Shown here in pieces: positions 16,499 to 25,245 of a stretch of 64,000 bases of DNA. The first letter of the stretch is position 1; every line of letters starts with the position of its first letter. Origin of the DNA: Amycolatopsis aidingensis (lineage in GTDB: Bacteria; Actinomycetota; Actinomycetes; Mycobacteriales; Pseudonocardiaceae); the NCBI RefSeq assembly GCF_018885265.1, contig NZ_CP076538.1:6608001-6672000 (forward strand). The letters run 5' to 3'. Made by a program: the position numbers and the translations under genes. Under the pieces are notes generated by a model. That model was not told the origin of the DNA. It worked only from the letters and a program-made list of their open reading frames with translations, and did not search any database.

Positions 16499-17311
16499 AT
16501 GCGTATCTCTCCCTGGAACACGTTCAGGTTCTGCGCGACACTCACCTCTGTTGTACTTCTGGGAATTTGGGTGAACCTCGTCTCGGACCGACTTTCGCGT
16601 GGCGACCTGCTGAACTCCGTCGCGGACCTTGGTCCCGGAAATCTTTTGTTCGCAGGGGGAGCTGTTTCACTCGTGGGGAGCGAGTACCTTACGCGAAAGA
16701 GGCGCACCGTGGAACGCGAACGGTTCGAACGGCATCTTGAGGTGCTTCGGCAACGGCAGCAACGACTACTCAAAAGCACGTTGAAGATCGTCTGCGAACT
16801 GGTTTCCAAAGCTCTGGAGATTCCATGCAACGGGCGCTACTTCGTAGCGATCAAGGACGACTGCACCACCTACCTTCAACAAGATCGGGACCTGGCGATC
16901 CTCAACATCCGAATGCCTCGGGAATTCGGCTTCACCCGCCTGTCTGTGGACACACCACACATCGTGAGCGGAAAGACGTACCGTGAGCGCCGTCCGATTT
17001 ACGAGGACCTCCCCAAGGACCATCACAGCCTGTATGACGAGCGCGTGGCCCAGATGATCGAGCCTCGCCAGCGCTGGGTCCTGTCCTGCCCGGTACTTCG
17101 ACTGGACCCGGAGACCAACAGACACGACGACGGCAATCCGCCGCACGGAGTGATCGTATTCTACGGCGTGGACGATGTCCCCGAACCGGAGAAGGATTCC
17201 AAGGTCGAACTGAGCCTAGACTACGCTCAGCAGTTCGCCGACCAGATGTCGCAGATATTCAACATGCTTAAAATTACCCAGGACATGGTCATAAGAAATG
17301 AATCACCATGA
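16499..17311 (+). CDS. Two-TM membrane-anchored protein with coiled coil and GAF-like domain
   Basis: Of 270 aa, residues about 7-28 (FRFCATLTSVVLLGIWVNLV) and 44-62 (PGNLLFAGGAVSLVGSEYL) are predicted membrane helices. A charged coiled-coil stretch (residues 68-95, RTVERERFERHLEVLRQRQQ) follows, then about 155 soluble residues resembling a GAF-like sensor (for example LSCPVLRLDPET, HGVIVFYGVDD). The family is not recognised; GAF assignment is inference. No good ribosome site precedes the ATG. The 3' end overlaps the radical SAM gene by 14 nt. Codon use (AAA, TTG, ATA) is unlike the neighbouring core genes. Confidence 0.75.
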   Translation: MRISPWNTFRFCATLTSVVLLGIWVNLVSDRLSRGDLLNSVADLGPGNLLFAGGAVSLVGSEYLTRKRRTVERERFERHLEVLRQRQQRLLKSTLKIVCELVSKALEIPCNGRYFVAIKDDCTTYLQQDRDLAILNIRMPREFGFTRLSVDTPHIVSGKTYRERRPIYEDLPKDHHSLYDERVAQMIEPRQRWVLSCPVLRLDPETNRHDDGNPPHGVIVFYGVDDVPEPEKDSKVELSLDYAQQFADQMSQIFNMLKITQDMVIRNESP

Positions 17312-18077
17312 GCGCAGATTTCCGACATCAATATGCGTTCGCGTCACGCGCAGGTGCAATGCCGCATGTTCATTCTGCCAGGCGCCGAACACCAGCCGTG
17401 AAGAGCTCTCGATTGACACCCTCCGATTGATTTCCGAAAATTTGAGAAGGCGAGGAGTCCGGTCGCTGAAAATATCCGGAGGAGAACCGACCATGCGGCG
17501 CGACTTGGCGACCGTCATCGAAGTCACCGGGAAGATCCTCCCGAAGGTTGTCGTGATAACGAATGGCATATCGATAACCACGGAAGTCGTCGCCTCGACC
17601 TTGGCGATGAAGTCCGAGTTCAAGTTCAGCATACACCGCCCGGATGCCTCGAACGACGATGTTTTCAGGGTGAGCTCCTTCGAAAACGTCCTGGAGAGTA
17701 TGCGGGTTTGCCGCACACACGACATCCCGTTTTCCATACATACCGTCGTCACCGCCGAAACCATAGAAATGATGGACGACATGGTTGAGTTCGCTCGGTC
17801 CCGGGGGGCTCGAAAGATCAGCTTCATTCCGGTGGTCCCACGCGGCCGGGCAGCAAGAGGTGGCCGGAACTCCATAGCTGGTGCGGAGTTGCAGACCGTT
17901 CACTCCAAGGTAGCGAGCCTGTCAGCGGGGCACGAAGGAATGATCGACGTCAGATGCCTGGACTTCTGGAACCGCGACTACTGGGTGATCGAAAATGACG
18001 GCGTCCTGTGGATCGAAAGATCAAAAGAAGGCTTGGACGAGCGTGTATGCGAACTGGATGATCTACTGACAGCCTGA
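17298..18077 (+). CDS. Radical SAM enzyme of unknown substrate
   Basis: The 259-aa protein has the [4Fe-4S] cluster motif CNAACSFC (Cys20, Cys24, Cys27), the SAM-binding SGGEPTMRRDL around residues 58-68, and a VVVITNGISI strand, all typical of MoaA/PqqE-like radical SAM cores. No C-terminal SPASM Cys-rich domain is seen; the C-terminus instead has DVRCLDFWNRDYWVIENDG. It overlaps the upstream sensor-like gene by 14 nt and is 22 bp from the deaminase gene. The residue pattern after the cluster does not fit viperin. The substrate is unknown; a nucleoside, tRNA or peptide are all open. Confidence 0.87.
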   Translation: MNHHERRFPTSICVRVTRRCNAACSFCQAPNTSREELSIDTLRLISENLRRRGVRSLKISGGEPTMRRDLATVIEVTGKILPKVVVITNGISITTEVVASTLAMKSEFKFSIHRPDASNDDVFRVSSFENVLESMRVCRTHDIPFSIHTVVTAETIEMMDDMVEFARSRGARKISFIPVVPRGRAARGGRNSIAGAELQTVHSKVASLSAGHEGMIDVRCLDFWNRDYWVIENDGVLWIERSKEGLDERVCELDDLLTA

Positions 18078-18099
18078 TGTTACCAATCTTCTTGGGGAT

Positions 18100-18600
18100 G
18101 TGACGATCTTGACCGGCACCGACTTCGAAGCAGAAATGGCCAGATGTGTCGAACTGGCGGAGGAAGCATCGCGCCGTGGCAACTACGCGCTGGGCGCTCT
18201 CGTGGTGCTGGACGGGACGGTCCTGGCCGAGTCGGGCAGCAGCTTGATCGGTGACGACAATGATCCCAGTGCCCATCCCGAGATGGTGGTTATTCGCCAT
18301 TCCGCCAGTATCATGCAGCGACGATACCTTCCGGGCGCGTACCTGGTGAGCACTCTGGAACCATGTCCGATGTGCACATCGGCCGCGATCTGGGCCAAAA
18401 TGTCCGGAATCGTGTTCGGGGCCACGCAAAAAGACGCCATAAAATGGTCATCCGAGCATCCCGACGACACCTTCACCTGGCGACAGATCGAGGTCCCATC
18501 CCGGTACATCGTCGCCGCGGGCACGCCGAGCCTGGAGATCCGCGAGGAAGTACGGCGCGAGGAGTGCAAGGCGCTCTTCGCGCTCAACAGGGCGAGGTGA
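18100..18600 (+). CDS. TadA/CMP-deaminase-like zinc deaminase
   Basis: This 166-aa protein has the zinc deaminase motifs HPEMVV (His59, catalytic Glu61) and PCPMC (Cys89, Cys92), in the TadA/guanine-deaminase branch. The predicted reaction is hydrolytic deamination of a cytosine, adenine or guanine base or nucleoside. It is not likely to be the housekeeping tadA, which carries HAE and lies elsewhere. The GTG at 18100 follows GGGGA. It closes the three-gene cassette with the radical SAM gene and converges on the DUF445 gene, 11 bp away. Confidence 0.87.
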   Translation: MTILTGTDFEAEMARCVELAEEASRRGNYALGALVVLDGTVLAESGSSLIGDDNDPSAHPEMVVIRHSASIMQRRYLPGAYLVSTLEPCPMCTSAAIWAKMSGIVFGATQKDAIKWSSEHPDDTFTWRQIEVPSRYIVAAGTPSLEIREEVRREECKALFALNRAR

Positions 18601-18611
18601 GAGCCGGCGGA

Positions 18612-19847
18612 TCACGGGGTGAGCAGCAGGACGGCCTGGACCTGGAGCTCACCGACCAGGCCGCCGAGCAGGGCACCGGTGAGGATGAGGATCCACTCGT
18701 CCTGCTGGAAGGCGGGGCGGAGCAGCCCCTCGAACTCCTCGGCGTCCAGCTCCTTCATCTTGTTCACCAGCAGGTTGCGGATATCCATGGCGTCCTCGGC
18801 ATAGTCCTCGATGTAACGCATGGTCTCCGGCAGCCTGGCCATGATCTGCTCGGAGATCCGCAGCTTCATCGCCTGGTACCGCTTGCCGCCCACGGCCAGC
18901 ACCACCAGCGGTTTCGCCACGCTCGCGTGCCGGGACAGCTCCAGGTCGACCTGTCGCTGGATGAGCGCGAGCACCTTGTCCGAAAGCGGTCCGCGCAGCA
19001 CCGCCTCGATCACGTTGTGCGGGGTGATGATCTCCTTCGCGATCAGCTCGGCATAGGCCGCCGACACCTCGGCACGGCGTTTGAGGAACAGCCCCTGCCA
19101 CTCGAACAGCCCGAAGTAGCGCACCGGCTGCTTCGGATGGAAGATCATCTTCAGCGCCAGCCAGTCGGTGAACCAGCCGATGAACAGGCCGAACAGCGGC
19201 ATGATGATGGGGATCTTGAACAGCACCCACACCACCATCTGCACCACGCCGATCAGCCCGCCGAAGTAGATCCCGGAGTGGGCGATGAACCGGAACTCCT
19301 TGCGCCCCGCCTCCTGGAAGATCCGGTTCAGCAGCGCCTTGTCCTTCACCAGGCTGGTGACGACCATGTCCTTGAGGTCGAAGACGCTGTCCACGTCCTG
19401 CTTGATCGTGGTCATCACCTCGGCGACCATCTTCGGCGCCTCGGCCTGCACCCGGCTGATCACCATGCGCTGCACCCGGTCCGGCAGCGACTCCCACAGC
19501 CCCGGCTGGTACTCGGCCGCGATGTCCCGCACGATCTGCTCCACCGCGGCCAGCAGCGGCTTCTCGATCTCCCGCGCGATCCGCTCCGGATCGAGCCGGT
19601 TCACCACGTCGCTGGGGCGGATCAGCTGCTGGGTCATCGTGTCGCAGGCGATCCCCGCCATCCGCGCAGCGCGCTTGGGCACGATGCCCTGCCACCCGAG
19701 GAACGGCTTGATCCCGACGAACTCCAGCGGGGTGAACATCATTCTGATCGCCAGCAGCTTGGTCACGTAGCCGATCAGCGCCGCGACGACCGGAATAGAA
19801 CAGTAGATGGGCCAGTTCCGCGCGAAATCGTCCAGGATCGCGTCCAT
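18612..19847 (-). CDS. DUF445 family membrane protein
   Basis: This 411-aa protein has an internal duplication: IGYVTKLLAIRMMFTP...WQGIVPKRAARM near the N-terminus and IGWFTDWLALKMIFHP...WQGLFLKRRAEVS in the middle, each after a membrane helix. A further hydrophobic hairpin closes the C-terminus (ILILTGALLGGLVGELQ). DUF445 (YheB-like) proteins are membrane-anchored with no established biochemical role. The ATG at 19847 gives the expected length; the upstream extension of the frame is non-coding in character. Confidence 0.88.
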   Translation of the reverse strand: MDAILDDFARNWPIYCSIPVVAALIGYVTKLLAIRMMFTPLEFVGIKPFLGWQGIVPKRAARMAGIACDTMTQQLIRPSDVVNRLDPERIAREIEKPLLAAVEQIVRDIAAEYQPGLWESLPDRVQRMVISRVQAEAPKMVAEVMTTIKQDVDSVFDLKDMVVTSLVKDKALLNRIFQEAGRKEFRFIAHSGIYFGGLIGVVQMVVWVLFKIPIIMPLFGLFIGWFTDWLALKMIFHPKQPVRYFGLFEWQGLFLKRRAEVSAAYAELIAKEIITPHNVIEAVLRGPLSDKVLALIQRQVDLELSRHASVAKPLVVLAVGGKRYQAMKLRISEQIMARLPETMRYIEDYAEDAMDIRNLLVNKMKELDAEEFEGLLRPAFQQDEWILILTGALLGGLVGELQVQAVLLLTP

Positions 19848-19969
19848 GACCACCCCATCTCGGCACACGGAGTGACCATCGTCACACGATCGTCGAAGAT
19901 CCGCATCGCCCGCCCGGGGCAGTTGCCGCAGCAAGCACCCAGCACACGTCGCGCCGCTACCGGAACCTC

Positions 19970-21052
19970 CTACCCGAAGAACGTGCCGACGTCCGCGGCG
20001 AACGAACCGGGTACCTCCAGCGCGGGAAAGTGGCCGCCGCGGTCGAACTCGCTCCAGTGCGTGATCCGGTACGACCGTTCGGCGAAGGCCCGGACGGGCA
20101 GGGTGATGTCGTGCGCGAACACGGCGACCCCCACCGGCACCGGGCAGGCAAGGGACCCGCCGGGCCCGCCGCGGGCGCTCTCCCACCGCAGGCGGGAGGA
20201 GGAGGCCGCGGTCCCGGTGAGCCAGTACAGCATGACGTTGGTGAGCAGCCGGTCGAAGGAGATCTCGCCTTCCGGGTCGGTCCATTCGGCGAACCTGGCC
20301 GCGATCAGGGCGAGTTGCCCGACCGGCGAGTCGGCCATCCCGTAGGCCAGCGTCTGCGGCTCGGTCTCCTGCATGACCTGGTAACCGGGCCGCCTGGCCA
20401 GGTACTCCCGGATTCCCGCGAGCCGTCGCTGGTCCGCCGCGGACAGCTCACCAGCCCCCTCGGCGGGCGGGGGCGTCGGGAGGTAGCTGAGGTGCACGCC
20501 CACCACCGCCTCGGGCGCGAGCGCGCCGAGCGCGCGGGAGATCGCGGAGCCCCAGTCACCGCCCTGCGCCCCGTACCGGCGGTACCCGAGCCTGCGCATC
20601 AGCTCCGCCAAGGCACGGGCGACACGGTGCACATCCCAGCCGCGCTCGCGGGTCGGGCCGGAGAAGCCGAATCCCGGGATCGAGGGGATCACCAGGTGGA
20701 ACCGTTCGGCCAGCGGCTCCAGCACATCCAGGAACTCCACAATGGATCCAGGCCAGCCGTGCGTCAGCAGCAGCGGGAGCGCGTCCTGCCGGGCGGACCG
20801 CAGGTGCAGGAAGTGCACCCGCTGACCGTCGATCTCGGTTGTGTACTGCGGCAGCGCGTTCAGCCGTTCCTCCTGCGCCCGCCAGTCGTAGTCCTCGCGC
20901 CAGTATCGGGTCAGCTCCCGCAACCACGCCCGCGGGAGGCCGTAGTCCCGGCCCGTTCCGGGCAGTTCGTCGGGCCAGCGGGTCCGGTCCAGCCGCTGGT
21001 GCAGGTCGGCGAGTACGTGTTCCGGGATCTCGACGCGGAAGGGTGCGATCAC
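19970..21052 (-). CDS. Epoxide hydrolase (EHN-type alpha/beta hydrolase)
   Basis: From the GTG at 21052 the protein has 360 aa: an N-terminal EHN domain (FRVEIPEHVLADLHQRLDRT, WRAQEERLNALPQYTTEI) and an alpha/beta-hydrolase core with oxyanion HGWPGS, nucleophile in GAQGGDWGSAI, and the catalytic His in DRGGHFPALE. It should open epoxides to diols in the cytoplasm; substrates are unknown. The start was set by GAGGAG upstream; a TTG at 21076 is weaker. It is divergent from a MarR regulator with a palindromic operator between, so regulation by that repressor is likely. Confidence 0.92.
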   Translation of the reverse strand: MIAPFRVEIPEHVLADLHQRLDRTRWPDELPGTGRDYGLPRAWLRELTRYWREDYDWRAQEERLNALPQYTTEIDGQRVHFLHLRSARQDALPLLLTHGWPGSIVEFLDVLEPLAERFHLVIPSIPGFGFSGPTRERGWDVHRVARALAELMRRLGYRRYGAQGGDWGSAISRALGALAPEAVVGVHLSYLPTPPPAEGAGELSAADQRRLAGIREYLARRPGYQVMQETEPQTLAYGMADSPVGQLALIAARFAEWTDPEGEISFDRLLTNVMLYWLTGTAASSSRLRWESARGGPGGSLACPVPVGVAVFAHDITLPVRAFAERSYRITHWSEFDRGGHFPALEVPGSFAADVGTFFG

Positions 21053-21077
21053 GACATCTCCTCGTTCGTTGGTCAAA

Positions 21078-21102
21078 CAAACGTTAGTCGAACCAACGTT
21101 TG
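21078..21102. promoter_or_regulatory. Candidate MarR operator
   Basis: CAAACGTT at 21078-21085 is perfectly inverted as AACGTTTG at 21095-21102 with a 9-nt spacer, in the short divergent region between the epoxide hydrolase and marR genes. A second CAAACG copy follows at 21108-21113. This is the typical placement of an autoregulatory MarR site; binding is inferred. Confidence 0.65.
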
Positions 21103-21143
21103 GCTGGCAAACGGAATGTGCGAGGCCTGCCTAGACTGTGCGC

Positions 21144-21611
21144 ATGGATCCTGGGACCGACGACCTGACGCCCGCCCGGTTGCTGCGCCTGCCGAGCTGG
21201 TTGCTGACCCAGTCGGCGATGCACGCCCATCGCCAGGTGGGCTCCGGACTGGCCACGGTGGGCGCCCGTGGCTACCACTACCGGCTGCTGGCGACCCTGG
21301 AGGAGTTCGGACCGGCCAGCCAGGCCGCCCTCGGCCGCCGCAGCGGGATCCACGTCAGCGACATCGTGGCGGCCGTGAACGAACTCGCCGGGGAGAGCTT
21401 CGTGGAACGTACGCCCGACCCCGCCGACCGGCGACGCAACATCATCACCATCACCCCGGCCGGACGGCGCAGGCTTCGCAAGCTGGACCGGCAGCTGGCC
21501 CAGGTCCAGGACGAGCTGCTGGCGCCATTGTCGGCCGCGGAACGCGGTCAGCTCACCGATCTCCTCGGCCGAATCCTGGACCACCACCGGGAAACGCAGG
21601 ACGAAAGATGA
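21144..21611 (+). CDS. MarR-family transcriptional regulator
   Basis: The product has 155 aa with a MarR winged helix: GPASQAALGRRSGIHVSDIVAAVNEL (recognition helix) followed by the wing FVERTPDPADRRRNIITITPAGRR. The start is either the ATG at 21144 or a GTG at 21138. It is divergent from the epoxide hydrolase gene, so it probably represses that gene and itself through the inverted repeat at 21078-21102 and responds to the hydrolase substrate or a related toxic compound. Confidence 0.9.
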   Translation: MDPGTDDLTPARLLRLPSWLLTQSAMHAHRQVGSGLATVGARGYHYRLLATLEEFGPASQAALGRRSGIHVSDIVAAVNELAGESFVERTPDPADRRRNIITITPAGRRRLRKLDRQLAQVQDELLAPLSAAERGQLTDLLGRILDHHRETQDER

Positions 21612-21904
21612 AGATCCCTCGGAAACGGGCAGATCGCGGGATTCGCCGGACCGGCAACAAATGACACCAGACCCGGCCGGCAGCCCATTTGTCACCACCA
21701 CAACAGCGCCTCACCCAAATGGGTGGCACAATCCAGCACTACCGGCGAAACAGCAGGTGGACGGGAGATGAACCCGTCACCCGATTCGGTGATAAACCTC
21801 GGCTCGGCCGACCCCCGCAGGGCAGCCGATTGACACGAGTTACGCGAAAAATCTAGGTTGATCGTCCCCGCATAAACGCTGTCCCGACAACCTAGGAAAC
21901 GGCC

Positions 21905-23257
21905 ATGACGACCAGTGTCTCCGGCATGCGTGACGATGAGCGGGCATCGTTCCAATTAGGGAATATCCACGGTTCCGGATTATTTTCCGGGCAACCGGGG
22001 GTGCTCGACCTCGCGCCGCGGGCAGGTGAGCAGGCCCCGGCGGCCGGGCACACCCGCACCGCCGCCGAGCTGTGGGGTCGGGTGCCACGCGCGTTCGCGC
22101 AGGAGTTCCGGCCGTATGCGGACCGGCTCGCCGGGGACATCGTGCGGGAGATACAGCGCGGTATCCCGGCGTACGCGCATCCCCTCGACGGCCGGTTCGG
22201 CGGGGTGTTCCGGCGGGCCGTGCACGCCGCGATCGAGCAGTGCCTGCACAGCGTGGGCCGCGGCGGCGCCGGTCCGGTCGGCACCCGCACCGCCGAGGTG
22301 TTCCGCGAGCTCGGCAGGCTGGAGTTCGCGGTCGGCCACGGGGTGGACAACCTGCAGGCGGCGTACCGGATCGGCGGCCGGGTCGCCTGGCGGCACGTGG
22401 CCGGGTTCTGCCGGGCGGCCGGAATCTCCGCCGACCTGCTGTGCGTTGCGGCGGAGGCGATCTTCGCCTTCGTGGACGAACTGTCCGCGATGTCCGTCGA
22501 CGGCTACACGGCCGCGCGGGCGGACCGCGCAGGAGCGCTCGAACAGCAGCGGCAGCGGCTGATCCGGCTGATCCTCGCGGAACCGCCCACCCCCGCCGCC
22601 GCGATCACCGAGGCCGCGGCCAGGGCGCACTGGCCGGTGCCGGACACGGTCTGTGCCGTGGCGCTGCAACGCCGCGAGCCCGGCGGCCCTGCACCGGACC
22701 CGGTACTGCCCGCGGAGGTGCTCACCCGGCTCGATGGTGCCGGGCCGTGCCTGCTCACCGCGGACCCGGAACGGCACCTCGCCGGGGCAGGCGCCGAGCT
22801 GGCCCGCTGGCGGGTGGCCGTGGGCCCGCCGGCACGCCTGGCCGAGGTGCCGGACTCGCTCCGCCTCGCCCGCCGCACGCTGGACCTGGCCGACCGGGGT
22901 GTGCTCACCGACGCGCCGGTGCTGTGGAGCGCGCAGCACCTGGCGGCCCTGTGGCTGACCGTGGACGACAGCTTGATCGACACCCAGTTGCACCGCTGCC
23001 TCGCGCCGTTGCAACGAGCGGGCCGTGCGCAGCGGATCCGGCTGGCGGACACCCTGCTCGCCTGGCTTTCCACCCGGGCAACCGCGCCGGAGCTCGCCGA
23101 GCGGCTGGGGGTGCACCCGCAGACGGTCCGGCACCGGCTGCACCAGCTCGAGGAGCTGTTCGGCGCCCGGATCAACGACCCGGCCGAGCGGTTCAACCTG
23201 CTGATAGCGCTGCGGGCCCAGCGGCTGCGTACCCCGCAGCAGCCACCAGGACGGTGA
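21905..23257 (+). CDS. PucR-type (CdaR-like) transcriptional regulator
   Basis: The 450-aa protein ends in a PucR C-terminal helix-turn-helix: LADTLLAWLSTRATAPELAERLGVHPQTVRHRLHQLEELFG. The N-terminal half has helical RsbR-like segments (for example VFRELGRLEFAVGHGVDNLQAAYRIGGRVAW) typical of actinobacterial PucR proteins. Such regulators usually control purine, amino-acid or lipid catabolism genes; no target is adjacent. The preceding 293 bp contain no supportable gene. It converges on the Abi-alpha-like gene with a 9-bp gap. Confidence 0.9.
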   Translation: MTTSVSGMRDDERASFQLGNIHGSGLFSGQPGVLDLAPRAGEQAPAAGHTRTAAELWGRVPRAFAQEFRPYADRLAGDIVREIQRGIPAYAHPLDGRFGGVFRRAVHAAIEQCLHSVGRGGAGPVGTRTAEVFRELGRLEFAVGHGVDNLQAAYRIGGRVAWRHVAGFCRAAGISADLLCVAAEAIFAFVDELSAMSVDGYTAARADRAGALEQQRQRLIRLILAEPPTPAAAITEAAARAHWPVPDTVCAVALQRREPGGPAPDPVLPAEVLTRLDGAGPCLLTADPERHLAGAGAELARWRVAVGPPARLAEVPDSLRLARRTLDLADRGVLTDAPVLWSAQHLAALWLTVDDSLIDTQLHRCLAPLQRAGRAQRIRLADTLLAWLSTRATAPELAERLGVHPQTVRHRLHQLEELFGARINDPAERFNLLIALRAQRLRTPQQPPGR

Positions 23258-23266
23258 GCGGACCCC

Positions 23267-24049
23267 TCAGCCGGGTTCGTTCTCCCCTGCCGGGTCGCAG
23301 GCCCGCCAGAAGCTGGAGCCCAGTGTGGACAGCCGCACCGTGTGCCGGAGGAACCTGGCCCGCCGCACGGACTGCTCGGCGGTGCGCACCACCTCGTCGG
23401 TCATCAGGATCTCGTACTGCGTCTCCAGGTCCGGTTCCTCAGCGCCGATATCGGTGAGGCCGAGCCCGGTCAGCCGGGTGAGGTAGGCGGGCACGTGATC
23501 GGTCAGGGACACCCCGGCGGCCTTGCCGACCGTGGAGGCGTTGCGCAGCACGATCCGGCCCGTCCCGCCGAGGTTGGTGCGTTCCGCGACGTCGATCACC
23601 GGGAACGGCGCGCCATCGGCGAGGGCGGCGAGGATCCTGGCCTCGTCCGGAGTGAGCTGCCGCAGGATCACCGCGTACAGGTACTCCCGCGCCCGCTGCC
23701 TGCCGAAGCCGAGGGACCGGTTCAGCAGCTCGGCCATGGCCGCGCGCAGTGGCTCCGGCTGCTGGTCGTCCCGCGCGGGCACCACGGCGACGGTGTCGGC
23801 GATCTCGATGTCCTTGCTGCCGTTGCCGGTGTATCGCGCCATGGTCGATGCCTGGCTCAACGCGGTGAGGTACGGATCGTCCACCCGGTCCAGCCGCCTG
23901 CGCAGCTCGGCCAGCGCGGCCCGCTCGACCGAACGGATACCGCGCTCGGCCGCGTCGGCGCCCGGCAGCCGCTTGCCGAGCGAGTAACTGGTCCGCGCCG
24001 CCCAGTTCACCAGCCTGCCTGCGCGGCGTGCCAGGTTGTCGGAACTCAC
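23267..24049 (-). CDS. Abi-alpha (DUF4393)-like protein
   Basis: This 260-aa protein has LTPDEARILAALADGAPFPVIDV, LRNASTVGKAAGVSLTDHVPAYLTRLTGLGL and LETQYEILMTDEVVR, which match my recollection of the Abi-alpha / DUF4393 family. That family was named for abortive-infection association, but in actinobacteria its members are often chromosomal with no tested role. GTG at 24049 follows GGGGAGGAG; GTG 24052 is an alternative. It has no membrane segment and no neighbour that clearly belongs to it. Confidence 0.75.
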   Translation of the reverse strand: MSSDNLARRAGRLVNWAARTSYSLGKRLPGADAAERGIRSVERAALAELRRRLDRVDDPYLTALSQASTMARYTGNGSKDIEIADTVAVVPARDDQQPEPLRAAMAELLNRSLGFGRQRAREYLYAVILRQLTPDEARILAALADGAPFPVIDVAERTNLGGTGRIVLRNASTVGKAAGVSLTDHVPAYLTRLTGLGLTDIGAEEPDLETQYEILMTDEVVRTAEQSVRRARFLRHTVRLSTLGSSFWRACDPAGENEPG

Positions 24050-24222
24050 CACGCTCCTCCCCTCGGGCCGGGCCCTGATGCTACCCGCCGGTACACGGCC
24101 CGGCATGCGTCGCATCATCGCTCTCGGAACGGAACATGGGACCGAATCGAGATCATTGCTCTCGTGAGCAGCGCTCTCGTTTCGGTACGGTGATCCGGCT
24201 GATGGCTGCCAGCATGGGCCGT

Positions 24223-24890
24223 ATGACTGGGGACGCGACCCTGACCGCGCTGACCGGAGGCTCGGTGCTCGAGGTGGAATCCGGCGAGATCGTCCGCGCG
24301 GACGTGCTGGTCGATGGCGAGCGGATCGGCGCGGTCGGCGCGGTGACCGGACGGCCCGGTGCGCGGCGGGTGGACTGCACCGGCGGGTGCTGGTTCCCGG
24401 CCTGATCGACTGCCATGCCCACATCGCCTTCCCGCAACCCGGCAAGACTCCGCGCAGTGCCCGCCTGTTCGAGGCGGCCGCGGTGCTGCGCACCCTGCTC
24501 GGCCGCGGGGTGACCACCGTCCGGGACGCCTGGGGCGCCGACGCCGGGTTCCGGCTCACGCTGGAACAGGGCTGGATCACCGGCCCGGACCTGCTGCTGA
24601 GCCTGCGCCAGCTGTGCACCACCGGCGGCATCGGCGATACCTGGAACCCGCGCACCGGTGCGGTGGACGCGCTCGGCGATCCGGCGCTGCCCGAGCCGGT
24701 TTTCGACGGCCCGGACGCCGCGCGGGCCGCGGTGCGCCGGATGGTCCGCGCGGGTGCGGACTGGATCAAGCTCGGCGCGAGCGGGGCGATGAGCCAGGGC
24801 GACCGGGTGCACGACCCGCTGGTCACCGCTGCCGAACTGCATGCGGTGGTGGACGAGGCGGGGCGGTATGGCGGGCGGGGCGGCTCGCCT
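24223..24890 (+). pseudogene. Amidohydrolase remnant, frameshifted and truncated
   Basis: The first frame (from ATG 24223) reads LTGGSVLEVESGEIVRADVLVDGERIGAVG and ends in CTGGCWFPA; the homologous continuation LVPGLIDCHAHIAFPQPGK is in another frame from about 24387. One missing G near 24385 explains the shift. The metal-binding HAH and a VRDAWGADAGF-DWIKLGASGAMS stretch are intact, but the protein stops resembling the family at about 24885, where a second shift or deletion removes the C-terminal half of the usual ~400 residues. It looks like a dead imidazolonepropionase/prolidase-type amidohydrolase. Confidence 0.75.
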
Positions 24891-25134
24891 ACCAGCCGGC
24901 GGACACGCCGCCGCGCTCGAATTCCCTTGCGATCTCGCAGTAGTCCACCACCTGCCCGAAATGGTCGACCAGCGGCCGTATCTTGTCCTCCGGCCAGTCC
25001 AATGTGTCCGGAACCCAGTCCTCGTCCTCCGGTGGTTCGATGGAGATGGTGAGCTTCCAGGTGGCGTAGCACCCGGAGATCGACCAGCTCTGCCGCCGCG
25101 CCGTCGTGGGTTTCTTGGTCGTCTCGGATTTCAT
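24889..25134 (-). CDS. Small hypothetical protein
   Basis: An 81-aa open frame from the ATG at 25134 with a basic start (KSETTKKPTTARRQ), then WSISGCYATWKLTISIEPPEDEDWVP and PEDKIRPLVDHFGQVVDYCEIAREF. It is acidic in the middle and aromatic-rich, so it looks coding, but there is no clear ribosome site and no family that I know. It abuts the broken amidohydrolase and is divergent from the XRE regulator. Confidence 0.5.
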   Translation of the reverse strand: MKSETTKKPTTARRQSWSISGCYATWKLTISIEPPEDEDWVPDTLDWPEDKIRPLVDHFGQVVDYCEIAREFERGGVSAGW

Positions 25135-25245
25135 TGCCCAACCGTCACGCCACGCCAGCCGGTCATGCAAATGTCCTTTCGGGTGACGCCCCTGCCATGC
25201 CCCGGTGGCAAGGGCCGAGGGTGGGGCAACGGGAAGGGAGCGGTC

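Noticed and set aside
17298..18077. Viperin (antiviral radical SAM) assignment
   Set aside because: The residues after CxxxCxxC and the SGGEPTMRRDL loop fit MoaA/PqqE-like cores, not the viperin motifs, so I keep only the generic call.
18363..20345. 660-codon plus-strand frame opposite the DUF445 gene
   Set aside because: Antisense shadow of a gene with clear family motifs; composition typical of GC-driven non-coding frames.
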